A stretch of DNA of 64,000 nt from Sphingomicrobium clamense (GTDB lineage Bacteria; Pseudomonadota; Alphaproteobacteria; Sphingomonadales; Sphingomonadaceae). Below the pieces are notes generated by a model. The model was given only the letters and a program-made list of their open reading frames with translations. It searched no databases and had not been told where the DNA came from. Numbering within the stretch: the first letter of the stretch is position 1; each line of letters begins with the position of its first letter. This document shows positions 16,633 to 25,080 of the stretch, one piece after another. Both the position numbers and the translations under genes were made by a program. The stretch spans positions 666,001-730,000 of the forward strand of contig NZ_JAHVAH010000001.1 of NCBI RefSeq assembly GCF_019264355.1. The letters are read 5' to 3'.

Positions 16633-18912
16633 TTAGAACTTCACGCCAAACTCGACGCCATAGATACGCGGTTCGTTGACCATGCCGGTCAGGTTGTTGA
16701 AGTCGATGCCGCTCACCGCGCTTTCGTCGTCGGTGATGTTGCGGACGAAGCCGGCAATGTCGAACTTGTCGTTGCGATAGCCGAGACGCACGCCGCCTTC
16801 GGTCAGTTTGTCGTCCGAGAATTCAACCGCTTCGTAGAGGAAGAAGTTGATCTTCGAACGATGATACCAGTCGGTGAAGGCGTAGATTTCGCCGTTGCCG
16901 ACCGGATGCGCGTAACCGGCGGTGAAGTTGAGCGTCCACTTGGGCGCCTGCGGCAGCGCGTTGCCGTCGATAAACACGATGGCCGGCTGGAACGGCGCCG
17001 CCGGGACTGCGATCGGGTCGGTGACGGTGCAGGGTGCGCCGCACGTTTCGACCGTCAGGCCGCTGTCCTGGATTTCGGTGTCGTTATAGCTGACGCCTGC
17101 GGTGAAGGTCAGGCCACGCGCCGGGCGCGCCTGCAGTTCGGCTTCGAAGCCCTTGCCCTCGACCTTGTCGGCATTGAGCAGCAGGTTGGCGTTGGCCGCC
17201 CCGCCGACTGCCGACAGCTGGAGGTTGTCGGTTTCGAAATAATAGCCGGTCAGGTTGAAGCGCACGCGATTGTCGAGCAGCACGGTCTTGACGCCGGCTT
17301 CGTAGCTCATCGTCTCTTCGCTGTCGGCCGTGGTCACGTCACGGTCGAACAGGATACGGCCCTGGATCGCCGGGGCGCGATAGCCCTTCGCGACGCGGGC
17401 GTAGACGTTCACGTCCGGGTTGATCTCGTAGATCGCGCTCGCGTCCCACGTCAGCACCTCGTCTTCGACGAAGGTCGTGCTTTCGGGAACCGGGCCGCCA
17501 CCGACGAAGCCGGGACGCGCGTCGAACAGGCGGTCGGCGACCAGCTTCTTCTCGTCCTGGTTCCAGCGCAGGCCACCCTGGAGGGTGAGCCCGTTGTCGA
17601 ACGCGTAGCTGAGCGAGCCGAACACGCCGAGCGCATTCGAGGTCTGCAGCTGGTTGACGATCGCGGCGGGTGCGGTGTCCTGCGGGTTGGAGAAGTCGAA
17701 GCTTTCGATCGACAGGTTTTCGTCAAAGAAGAACACGCCCGCCTGATAGTTCAGGCCCGAAGCATAATCCGACGCGATGCGGACTTCCTGCGTGAACTGG
17801 TCGAGATCGGGGATGTTGTCCTGGCTCTGCGCCGGGAAGGGAATGAAGCCCGGGCCGCTCTCGGGCAGGAAGACTGCGCCGAAACCGCCGTCGATGTCCC
17901 CGCGGCTTTCGAGCTTGCCGTGCCAGTAGCTGGTGATCGAGTAGAGGCGGGCATTCTCGCCGAAGCCGGTTTCGACCGCGAGCGAGATGTTCTTGGTGCG
18001 CAGCGTCTGGAAGTTCTTGGCGTCGGTCCAGATCTGGTCGCGCTCGAAGTCCCCGCCGTCGAGGCCGACCAGCTCGTTCGAACCGGTATTGAACAGGTTG
18101 GCGCGGAAGGCGCGGGCGCTGCCGTTGAGGTCGCGATGCTGACCGGTCAGGCGGATCGCAAGATCGTCATGCGGTTCGTAGGCGAGCTGGACGCGCGCGG
18201 CGAACTCGTTGAAGCCGCCAAGATCGCCGTCCTGCGTGGTGGCGATGTTGTTGATCCAGTCGTCGCGGCTCTGGAACATGCCCGAGACGCGAACGGCCAG
18301 GTCGTTGGTGAGCTGGCCGTCGGCGGCCGCTTCGAGGTTGACGCTGTCGTAGCGGCCGTAGCTGGCCTTCACGTAACTGCGGCCATCACCCGGACGAACC
18401 GTGTCGAACTTCACGATCCCAGCCGGCGTATTGCGGCCAAAGGTGGTGCCTTGGGGGCCGCGGAGGACTTCAACACGGTCCATATCGAACACGGGGAAAC
18501 CCTTGAGGATCGGGTTTTCGAGGACGACCTCGTCGTAGATCAGGCTGACCGGCTGCGACGCGTTGAGGTCGAAGTCGGTGTTGCCGAGGCCGCGGATGTA
18601 GAAGCGCGGGAAGGTCCGGCCGAACGAGCTTTCGATGTTGAGCGAGGGCACGCGACCGGCAAGGCCGCGAATGTCCGCACCGCCCGAGTTGATCGCGCTC
18701 AGCGTGTCGTCATCGACGGTCGCGACCGACAGCGGAATGTCCTGAAGATTCTCGCTGCGACGCGTGGCGGTCACGACGATGACGTCGAGGCCTTCGCTAT
18801 CGTCCTGGGCGGCGGGTTCTTCGGCACCGGCGTCCTGCGCGAAGGCAGTGGTCGGAACGAAGGAAAGGCTCGTCGCCAGTGCGACGGTCGAAAGGAGCTG
18901 GGTGCGGCGCAT
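16633..18912 (-). CDS. TonB-dependent outer-membrane receptor
   Basis: A 759-residue receptor. It has a signal peptide (MRRTQLLSTVALATSLSFVPTTAFA), a TonB-box-like segment (LDVIVVTATRR) and a plug domain (PLSVATVDDDTLSAI, then IRGLGNTDFDLNASQPVSL, then FDMDRVEVLRGPQGTTFGRNTPAG). A 22-strand barrel follows and ends in the C-terminal aromatic signature GVEFGVKF. The start at 18912 has AAGGAAA upstream. Sphingomonads hold many such receptors for siderophores, glycans or aromatics. No transport or catabolic gene is adjacent, so the ligand is unknown. A short inverted repeat lies upstream in the promoter region. Confidence 0.93.
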   Translation of the reverse strand: MRRTQLLSTVALATSLSFVPTTAFAQDAGAEEPAAQDDSEGLDVIVVTATRRSENLQDIPLSVATVDDDTLSAINSGGADIRGLAGRVPSLNIESSFGRTFPRFYIRGLGNTDFDLNASQPVSLIYDEVVLENPILKGFPVFDMDRVEVLRGPQGTTFGRNTPAGIVKFDTVRPGDGRSYVKASYGRYDSVNLEAAADGQLTNDLAVRVSGMFQSRDDWINNIATTQDGDLGGFNEFAARVQLAYEPHDDLAIRLTGQHRDLNGSARAFRANLFNTGSNELVGLDGGDFERDQIWTDAKNFQTLRTKNISLAVETGFGENARLYSITSYWHGKLESRGDIDGGFGAVFLPESGPGFIPFPAQSQDNIPDLDQFTQEVRIASDYASGLNYQAGVFFFDENLSIESFDFSNPQDTAPAAIVNQLQTSNALGVFGSLSYAFDNGLTLQGGLRWNQDEKKLVADRLFDARPGFVGGGPVPESTTFVEDEVLTWDASAIYEINPDVNVYARVAKGYRAPAIQGRILFDRDVTTADSEETMSYEAGVKTVLLDNRVRFNLTGYYFETDNLQLSAVGGAANANLLLNADKVEGKGFEAELQARPARGLTFTAGVSYNDTEIQDSGLTVETCGAPCTVTDPIAVPAAPFQPAIVFIDGNALPQAPKWTLNFTAGYAHPVGNGEIYAFTDWYHRSKINFFLYEAVEFSDDKLTEGGVRLGYRNDKFDIAGFVRNITDDESAVSGIDFNNLTGMVNEPRIYGVEFGVKF

Positions 18913-18986
18913 CGTCCGGATTTCCTTGTGGTTTTTCAGATGGGCGCCCCCCACGGCCGCCCTTCACGGCGCCGCTGTAAGAAAAC

Positions 18987-19000
18987 TGACTTGAGAGTCA
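18987..19000 (-). promoter_or_regulatory. Inverted repeat upstream of the TonB-dependent receptor gene
   Basis: The 14-bp sequence is TGACT-TGAG-AGTCA (5-bp arms, 4-bp spacer), about 75 bp upstream of the receptor ATG. On the minus strand it overlaps a TTGACT -35-like element. It could be a repressor operator, but arms of this length also occur by chance and I see no Fur-box resemblance. Confidence 0.3.
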
Positions 19001-19071
19001 ATAAAGGCGGTTAGCTGCTGCGAATTATTCACCGCAAGCGTGGCAATGTCGCATCGCCGACATTTGGCGCG

Positions 19072-20442
19072 CTAGAAGCTCTCTTCAGCATAAATTCGCG
19101 AAATGTCGCCATCCCATTCACCGTGATAGCGCTCGAGCAGGCGATCGGCAGGCGTCATGCCGCTTGCGACCACATCACGCAGCGGGTCGAGGAAGCCGAC
19201 TTCGGTGTCGCCCGCGCCATTCGTCCGCCCGCGCGCCTGCAGGCCCGATGCGGCAATGTCGAGAACGTCGCTTGCGAGCTCGCGCATGGTCCGCCCGTCG
19301 GGCGTCGGCGCCTTGAGCGCAAGCTTGGGCACCGCGCTACGCAGCGCTTCGCGCTCTTCGATGGTCCAGTTTTTGACCAAGTCCCAGGCCGCGTCGAGCG
19401 CACCGCTGTCGTAGAGGAGGCCGACCCACAATGCGGGAAGCGCGCAAATCCGGCTCCACGGCCCGCCGTCCGCTCCGCGCATTTCGAGAAAGCTCTTGAG
19501 CCGCACTTCGGGGAAGGCGGTCGACATATGGTCGGTCCAGTCGGCCATGGTCGGCGTCTCGCCTTCGAAGCCTTCGAGCCGGCGGTCGAGAAAGTCGCGA
19601 AAGCTCTTGCCGGCAACGTCGTGATTGATGCCGTCGCGAAACACGAAGTACATCGGCACGTCGAGGATATAGTCCGCCCAGCGTTCGTAGCCGAACCCGT
19701 CTTCGAACACGAACGGCAACATGCCGGTGCGATCGGGGTCGGTGTCTTCCCAGATGTGACTGCGGAAGGAGAGATAGCCGTTGGGCTTGCCCTCGGTGAA
19801 GGGCGAGTTGGCGAAGAGCGCGGTCGCGACCGGCTGTAGCGCGAGGCCGACGCGGAACTTGGCGACCATGTCCGCTTCGCTCGAATAATCGAGGTTGGTC
19901 TGGATGGTGCAGGTGCGCTGCATCATGTCGAGGCCGAGGTCGCCCTTGGTCGGCATGTAGCGGCGCATGATCGCGTAGCGGCCCTTGGGCATCCAGGCGA
20001 GGTCGTCGCGGGCCTTGTCGGGCCACATGCCGAGCCCCAAGAAACCGAGATCCAGTTTCTCCCCGACCGCCTTGACCTGGCGCAGGTGGCGCGCGGCCTC
20101 AGCGCAGGTGAGGTGCAAATTGTCGAGCGCGGCACCCGACAGTTCGAGCTGGCCCGAGGGTTCGAGGCTGATGGTCCCGTCTTCGCCCACGAGCGCGATG
20201 ACCTTCTCATCCTCGATGACCGGCTTCCACCCGAATTCGGTCATCGCCATCAGCAGGTCGCGGATCCCGCCATCCTCTTCCCACGACGGCGCGTGATGAT
20301 CCTTGCAGCTGTAGACGAACTTCTCGTGCTCGGTGCCGATTAGCCATTTGTCCTTGGGCTTTTCGCCACCGGAAAAAACCGACAAGAGGTCGTCGCGACC
20401 TTCGATGGGCGGGCTTTCGGAAAGGTCGGTACGCGTCGTCAT
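19072..20442 (-). CDS. gshA: Glutamate-cysteine ligase, plant/alphaproteobacterial type
   Basis: A 456-residue GCS2-family ligase that makes gamma-glutamylcysteine, the first step of glutathione synthesis. Family segments are clear: IGTEHEKFVY near the N-terminus (substrate/metal Glu), SLEPSGQLELSGA, MPKGRYAIMRRYMP, MMQRTCTIQTNLDYSSE and FLEMRGADGG. The length matches the class that includes the plant and rhizobial enzymes and differs from E. coli GshA. The start at 20442 (MTTRTDLSE) follows the family norm. The frame extending to 20697 runs into rsmE and is a shadow. RsmE lies upstream on the same strand, as is common in alphaproteobacteria. Confidence 0.94.
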   Translation of the reverse strand: MTTRTDLSESPPIEGRDDLLSVFSGGEKPKDKWLIGTEHEKFVYSCKDHHAPSWEEDGGIRDLLMAMTEFGWKPVIEDEKVIALVGEDGTISLEPSGQLELSGAALDNLHLTCAEAARHLRQVKAVGEKLDLGFLGLGMWPDKARDDLAWMPKGRYAIMRRYMPTKGDLGLDMMQRTCTIQTNLDYSSEADMVAKFRVGLALQPVATALFANSPFTEGKPNGYLSFRSHIWEDTDPDRTGMLPFVFEDGFGYERWADYILDVPMYFVFRDGINHDVAGKSFRDFLDRRLEGFEGETPTMADWTDHMSTAFPEVRLKSFLEMRGADGGPWSRICALPALWVGLLYDSGALDAAWDLVKNWTIEEREALRSAVPKLALKAPTPDGRTMRELASDVLDIAASGLQARGRTNGAGDTEVGFLDPLRDVVASGMTPADRLLERYHGEWDGDISRIYAEESF

Positions 20443-20479
20443 GCGGGCTGCCCTACAGGTTGCATGGTGCAACCGGAAG

Positions 20480-21217
20480 TCATTTCCAGTCGGTTCGGGC
20501 CATATAGGTGGCGAGTGCCGCGAGGGAAGCGGTCTCGGCGCGAAGAATGCGCGGGCCAAGCGAGATGGCGGTTGCGCCCGGCGCCGCGCGGATCGCCGCG
20601 CGCTCTTCGTCCGTAAACCCGCCCTCGGGCCCCACGAGGATCGTCGCGGGAGGCGGACCGTAAGCTTCGGGTGCCGGTGTACCGCCTTCCTCGTCACAGA
20701 AATAGAGCGGGACCGACGGCTCGCGGACCTTCAGGAAAGCATCGAGCTTCATAGGCTCTGCAATCTCTGCGACCGAGGTGCGGCCACACTGCTCGGCAGC
20801 CTCGACGATATAGGCGCGCATCTTGTCGAGGTTGATCTTGTCGACGACCGAGCGGTTCATAATCACCGGCTGGAGCCTGTCCGCGCCCAACTCGACCGCC
20901 TTTTCGACGAGGAACTCGATCCGCCCTTTCTTGATCGGCGCGAAGGCGAGGGTGACGTCGGGCGTCATTTCCTGCTCCTTCGTCTGCCGATCGAGCGCCA
21001 GCGCCAGCCGCTTCTTCCCCGCCTCCGCGATCGTCGCGAGCCATTCGCCGTCGCGTCCGTTGAACAGCAGTACCGGGTCGCCAACGCCCTTGCGCATGAC
21101 CTTGCCGAGATAATGGGCGGCATTGCCCTCGACCATTACGCCCTGGCCCTCGGCCAGATCCTGCTCGACGAACAGGCGCGGGGTCGATTTTGGCGGCCAT
21201 GCGGGGGTTGCGATCAT
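20480..21217 (-). CDS. rsmE: 16S rRNA (uracil1498-N3)-methyltransferase RsmE
   Basis: A 245-residue SPOUT methyltransferase with an N-terminal PUA-like domain (RLFVEQDLAEGQGVMVEGNAAHYLGKVMR) and the RsmE knot motifs EQCGR (about 142-146), ILVGPEGGFTDEE and SLGPRILRAETA. It methylates U1498 of 16S rRNA in assembled 30S subunits. It lies 37 bp upstream of gshA on the same strand and is divergent from ubiA, with only 21 bp between the two start codons, so the two promoters must overlap the other gene's 5' end. Confidence 0.94.
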   Translation of the reverse strand: MIATPAWPPKSTPRLFVEQDLAEGQGVMVEGNAAHYLGKVMRKGVGDPVLLFNGRDGEWLATIAEAGKKRLALALDRQTKEQEMTPDVTLAFAPIKKGRIEFLVEKAVELGADRLQPVIMNRSVVDKINLDKMRAYIVEAAEQCGRTSVAEIAEPMKLDAFLKVREPSVPLYFCDEEGGTPAPEAYGPPPATILVGPEGGFTDEERAAIRAAPGATAISLGPRILRAETASLAALATYMARTDWK

Positions 21218-21238
21218 GCCTCCACCTAATCCAAGGGG

Positions 21239-22156
21239 ATGGCCATGGCTACCGACCTCGTCCTCGACAGCGAACGCACCGGCCTGATCGGCGCACTGCC
21301 CGCGTCGTGGCGTCCCTATGCCTCGCTCATGCGGTTGGACCGCCCGATCGGCACGTGGCTGCTATTCTGGCCCTGCGCGTGGAGCGTGGCGCTGGCAGGC
21401 GTCGAGGGGGAGTGGGCGTTGTTCGCCTGGTTCCTGCTCGGCGCCTTCGCCATGCGCTCGGCGGGCTGCGCCTATAACGATATCGTCGACCGCGATCTCG
21501 ACCGCCAGGTCGAGCGTACGAAGCTGCGCCCGCTGGCTTCGGGACGCGTGTCGCTCAAGCAGGCATGGGCGCTGACCATCGCCCTGTGCCTCGTCGGCCT
21601 CATTGTCCTGCTGCAGCTCCCGCTGGCAGCGCAACTGATCGCGCTGGCCAGCCTCGCGCTCGTCGCCGCCTATCCGTTCATGAAGCGCATCACCTGGTGG
21701 CCGCAGGCGTGGCTCGGCCTCGTCTTCAGCTGGGGCGCGCTGGTCGGGTGGCCGTCGGTCACCGGATCGCTCGCCGCGCCCGCCGTCACTTTATGGGCGG
21801 GCACGATCTTCTGGGTGGTCGGCTACGACACGATCTACGCGATCCAGGACAAGGAAGACGACGCGCTGGTCGGGGTAAAGTCGAGCGCGAGGGCGGTCGG
21901 CACACGCGCGCGACCCGCCGTGACCTTGCTCTATCTGGCGGCGTTGGGCCTCTGGGGCTGGGCGCTCTGGCAGGCCAAACCGCATGTGCTGGCCCTGATC
22001 GCGCTGGCTCCGGCGGCGCTGCACCTTGCGTGGCAGGCAGCACAAGTCGACCCCGACGACGGCGACGAGGCGCTGCGCCTATTCCGCTCGAACCGCTTCA
22101 CCGGCCTGCTTGTTTTCGCCGCCTGTCTCGTCGTTGGCTTGTCGGTCGGCAGCTGA
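21239..22156 (+). CDS. ubiA: 4-hydroxybenzoate polyprenyltransferase (ubiquinone synthesis)
   Basis: A 305-residue membrane prenyltransferase with about 8 helices. Both Asp-rich motifs of the UbiA superfamily are present: NDIVDRDLD (80-88, followed by RTKLRPLASG) and DKEDD (in YAIQDKEDDALVGVKSSA). It attaches a polyprenyl chain to 4-hydroxybenzoate in the inner membrane. The first ATG (21239) or the one two codons later (21245) could initiate; AAGGGGAT precedes both. It is followed 17 bp later by the PmbA gene on the same strand. Confidence 0.94.
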   Translation: MAMATDLVLDSERTGLIGALPASWRPYASLMRLDRPIGTWLLFWPCAWSVALAGVEGEWALFAWFLLGAFAMRSAGCAYNDIVDRDLDRQVERTKLRPLASGRVSLKQAWALTIALCLVGLIVLLQLPLAAQLIALASLALVAAYPFMKRITWWPQAWLGLVFSWGALVGWPSVTGSLAAPAVTLWAGTIFWVVGYDTIYAIQDKEDDALVGVKSSARAVGTRARPAVTLLYLAALGLWGWALWQAKPHVLALIALAPAALHLAWQAAQVDPDDGDEALRLFRSNRFTGLLVFAACLVVGLSVGS

Positions 22157-22173
22157 GACCCTACCTCGCCTCC

Positions 22174-23520
22174 ATGCAATCACCCGAACAAGCCCGCTCG
22201 CTGGTCGAGCAGATCGTCGACGCCGCCACCAGGGCAGGCGCCACTGCCGCCGACGCCGCCTATCTCGGCAGCGCTTCCTCCTCGGTCGAAGTCCGCAACG
22301 GCCAGCTCGAGGGGGTCGATCGCTCGGAGGGCGAGAAGCTGGGCTTGCGTGTTTTCATCGGCCAGCGCGTCGCATCCGCATCGGTCAGCGATTTTTCCGA
22401 CGACAGCCGTACCGCGCTGGTCGAGCGGCTGATCGCAATGGCGAAGGAGGCCACCGAAGACCAATATGCGGGCCTCGCTCCGAAAGAGATGCTGGCGAGC
22501 GGCGATGCGCCCGACCTCGACCTGGTCGACGAGCACGAGCCCGAGCCCGAGGCGCTGAAGGAGCGCGCGCTCGCCGCCGAGGCCGCGGCGCTGGCGATCG
22601 AGGGTGTCACCAATTCGCAAGGCACGGCCGCAAGCGCGTCGAGCGGCCTGTTCGCGATCGCGACCAGCCATGGCTTTTCGGGCACGTCGCGTTCGACCGG
22701 GCATGGTTGCACGGTCAGCGTGGTCGCCGAGCGCGACGGCGCGAAGGAGCGCGACTATCACTGGATGAGCGCGCGCCACCTCGAAGACCTCGACGACCCC
22801 GAAGCGATTGGACGAGAAGCGGGTGAACGCACGGTCGCCCGGCTCGGTCCCAAGCCGGTCAAGCCCGGCAAATACCCGATCCTATTCGACTCGCGCGTCG
22901 CCACGAGCCTGCTGTCCCATCTCTCGGGCGCGATCTCGGGCGCGTCGGTCGCGCGCCGTTCCAGCTTCCTGATGGACCGGATGGGCGAACAGGTCTTTGC
23001 CAAAGGCATCGACATTATCGATGACCCGCTGCGCAGGCGAGGCCTTCGCAGCCATGCCTTTGACGGCGAAGGTTTGCCGGTCAAAAAGATGAAGATGATC
23101 GAAGATGGCGTCCTCAGGAGCTGGTACGCCGACAGCGCGGCAGCACGCCAGCTGGGCATCGATCCGACCGGCCACGCAATCCGCGGCCCCGGCGGCGGGC
23201 CGGGCGCCGGCCCCAGCAACTATTACATCGCCGCCGGGCAGCGCAGCCCCGAAGAGATGATGGCGGACGTCGGCACAGCCATCCTCGTCACCGACATGAT
23301 GGGGCAGGGGGTCAATGGCGTCACCGGCGACTATTCGCGCGGCGCGGCCGGTTTCCTCGTCCGGAATGGCGAGATCGTCCATCCGGTCAGCGAGATTACG
23401 GTCGCGGGCAACCTGAAGGACATGTTCGCCAGCCTCGAGCCGGCGAACGACCTGGAGTTCAAGCGCGGGGTCGATGCCCCGACCATCCTGATCCCTGAAA
23501 TGACGGTGGGGTCCGCCTGA
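22174..23520 (+). CDS. pmbA: TldD/PmbA family metalloprotease-like protein (PmbA)
   Basis: A 448-residue protein of the PmbA type: the family carries the TldD/PmbA N- and C-terminal domains and lacks the HExxxH zinc motif of TldD. Recognisable segments are SVEVRNGQLEGVDRSEGEKLGLRVFIG near the N-terminus, RRRGLRSHAFDGEGLPV in the middle, and DMMGQGVNGVTGDYSRGAAGFLVRNGEI and VSEITVAGNL near the C-terminus. TldD-PmbA (TldE) heterodimers degrade peptides, including CcdA and microcin precursors. No tldD is in the window. The start at 22174 (MQSPEQARSL) replaces a much longer frame that only shadows ubiA. Confidence 0.92.
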   Translation: MQSPEQARSLVEQIVDAATRAGATAADAAYLGSASSSVEVRNGQLEGVDRSEGEKLGLRVFIGQRVASASVSDFSDDSRTALVERLIAMAKEATEDQYAGLAPKEMLASGDAPDLDLVDEHEPEPEALKERALAAEAAALAIEGVTNSQGTAASASSGLFAIATSHGFSGTSRSTGHGCTVSVVAERDGAKERDYHWMSARHLEDLDDPEAIGREAGERTVARLGPKPVKPGKYPILFDSRVATSLLSHLSGAISGASVARRSSFLMDRMGEQVFAKGIDIIDDPLRRRGLRSHAFDGEGLPVKKMKMIEDGVLRSWYADSAAARQLGIDPTGHAIRGPGGGPGAGPSNYYIAAGQRSPEEMMADVGTAILVTDMMGQGVNGVTGDYSRGAAGFLVRNGEIVHPVSEITVAGNLKDMFASLEPANDLEFKRGVDAPTILIPEMTVGSA

Positions 23521-23575
23521 CCGCGCCTCACGCGCCAGGCGAACCCCACTCGATCATCACGAATTGACGCGCAGC

Positions 23576-24538
23576 CTAGTGTGCGTGGTCATCTCCGTGA
23601 TGCTCGCCCTCGGGCTGGTAGCCCGGGACCCAGGTCACGTGGACGACTTCGGTCAAGTTGCCACGCAATTTCTTGAAGACGTTGGGACGGCCCTGTGCAT
23701 CCCAGCCCACGGGTGTGCCGAAGACGGGATGGTCGCGCCCGCTTGACTGCCGGATCTGGCCGACTTCGCGGAACGTCATGGCATCGGCATGGCCTGCAAT
23801 GGCGCCCTTGTCGGGCTTGCCGCCGCCCTTGCCGCCGCCTTTGCCGCCGCCGCCGCCGCCGCCGCCTTTGCCGGGTTTACCGCCACCGCCGCCACTTCCT
23901 TCAGCAGCGTGCGCAGTATAAATTGCATCCAATTGCTCCCAGTCATGAGCGTCGGGGTCCTCATTGCCGACTGGGTTGCTGGTATATTCCATGCAACTGT
24001 CGGTCTCGTCAGTGTTGAAATTCTCATTTTGATGACCAAGCCCGAACACGTGGCCGACTTCCTGACAGGCTACTAGGGCACGGTCGGAAAACGTATCGTA
24101 AGACCCCCCGACCCGGAAATAGGTGTCGTTGAGTTTTACATAGCCAGCGGTGATGTGGCCGTCGCGATTGGCATAGATCCCAGCAATGCCGAGCCAGCCA
24201 TTATTGCCATACGTATCGCTGCAATAGGTCGCCTCGCCCGTGTTGGGGGTACAGCTATTACGATCGAGCGACGGGTCGTACGACGCGCTCAGCGACAGAT
24301 GGTCTGTCCCTGACGGGGGTGTTTCCCAGTCGGCAATCGATCCAAGAATGAAGTTTGTATTTCCGTCACTGTTATTGGCCAGCCAGACCGACGCCGTGTT
24401 GTAACGGAAGTTTATGGTCGGCGAGCCTGCCGCCGACAAGTTCCAGTGATAGTTGCTCCAGCTATGATTGGCGGTCGCCGGCCCCATCGCCGCAGCTGCG
24501 ACGATCATTGCCGCGCCCGCAAGAAAAGATTTACGCAT
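23576..24538 (-). CDS. Matrixin-like secreted protein with altered zinc motif and glycine-rich linker
   Basis: A 320-residue exported protein with a signal peptide (MRKSFLAGAAMIVAAAAMGPATA). Residues 159-169 read QEVGHVFGLGH, the metzincin/matrixin helix HExxHxxGxxH with Gln in place of the first His. A Met-turn-like CMEYT follows at 182-186, and four Cys (96, 106, 158 and 182) could form disulfides. Residues about 214-245 are a Gly/Lys linker. The C-terminal ~75 residues are unique and end in a His/Asp-rich tail (HHGDDHAH) that could bind metal. Whether the protein is active with Gln159 is open. Its start at 24538 has GGGGAA upstream. Confidence 0.75.
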   Translation of the reverse strand: MRKSFLAGAAMIVAAAAMGPATANHSWSNYHWNLSAAGSPTINFRYNTASVWLANNSDGNTNFILGSIADWETPPSGTDHLSLSASYDPSLDRNSCTPNTGEATYCSDTYGNNGWLGIAGIYANRDGHITAGYVKLNDTYFRVGGSYDTFSDRALVACQEVGHVFGLGHQNENFNTDETDSCMEYTSNPVGNEDPDAHDWEQLDAIYTAHAAEGSGGGGGKPGKGGGGGGGGKGGGKGGGKPDKGAIAGHADAMTFREVGQIRQSSGRDHPVFGTPVGWDAQGRPNVFKKLRGNLTEVVHVTWVPGYQPEGEHHGDDHAH

Positions 24539-24615
24539 TTTGTTTCCCCATGCTCCGCGCCCATGCCCCCATGGCACACGCCCGAGTCGGATGGTTTAGG
24601 GAAATTTAACGTGAG

Positions 24616-25053
24616 TCAAGTTGGCTGCGGTCCGTCGGCGATCCCGAGCCTGGGGATTTCGATATTGGGGCAACGATTTACGACCGCTTCAAGGCCCGCT
24701 TCCTCGGCCCGCGCGATCGCTTCCGGATCGAAGACGCCCAGCTGGGTCCAGACCGCTTTTGCGCCTGCCGCGATGGCGGCGTCGATGGCTTCGCCGGCGC
24801 GATCGGAACGGCGGAAGATGTCGACCAGGTCGATCGGCTCGTCGATGTCGGCCAGGCTCGCGACCACCGTCTCTCCGTTGAGTGTCTCGCCGGCGATGGT
24901 CGGATTGACCGGGATGACGCGATAGCCCTGGCGCTGGAGGAATTGCATCACGCCGTTCGAGGCGCGACCGGGCCTGCCCGACGCGCCGACCATCGCGATC
25001 GTGCGGGTCTCGCGGAGGAGGCGGGATATGTCTTCGTCGGCGGTCAGCGGCAT
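24616..25053 (-). CDS. CoA-binding domain protein (YccU type)
   Basis: A 145-residue stand-alone CoA-binding Rossmann domain. The glycine loop AMVGASGRPGRASNGVMQFL (about residues 19-38), then GYRVIPVNPTIAGETLNGE and VWTQLGVFDPEAIARAEEAGLEAVVNRCPNIE, match the YccU/succinyl-CoA-synthetase-like family. Such proteins bind coenzyme A, but their cellular role is not established. The gene lies 27 bp after the Mrp ATPase gene on the same strand and may be co-transcribed with it. Confidence 0.9.
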   Translation of the reverse strand: MPLTADEDISRLLRETRTIAMVGASGRPGRASNGVMQFLQRQGYRVIPVNPTIAGETLNGETVVASLADIDEPIDLVDIFRRSDRAGEAIDAAIAAGAKAVWTQLGVFDPEAIARAEEAGLEAVVNRCPNIEIPRLGIADGPQPT

Positions 25054-25080
25054 CGGGGTCTCCTTTGCCTTACCAACCGA

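Noticed and set aside
15670..19014. A plus-strand open frame of 1114 codons
   Set aside because: It is antisense to the proline iminopeptidase and TonB receptor genes, which have clear family motifs; the frame is a by-product of high G+C content and has no recognisable domain.
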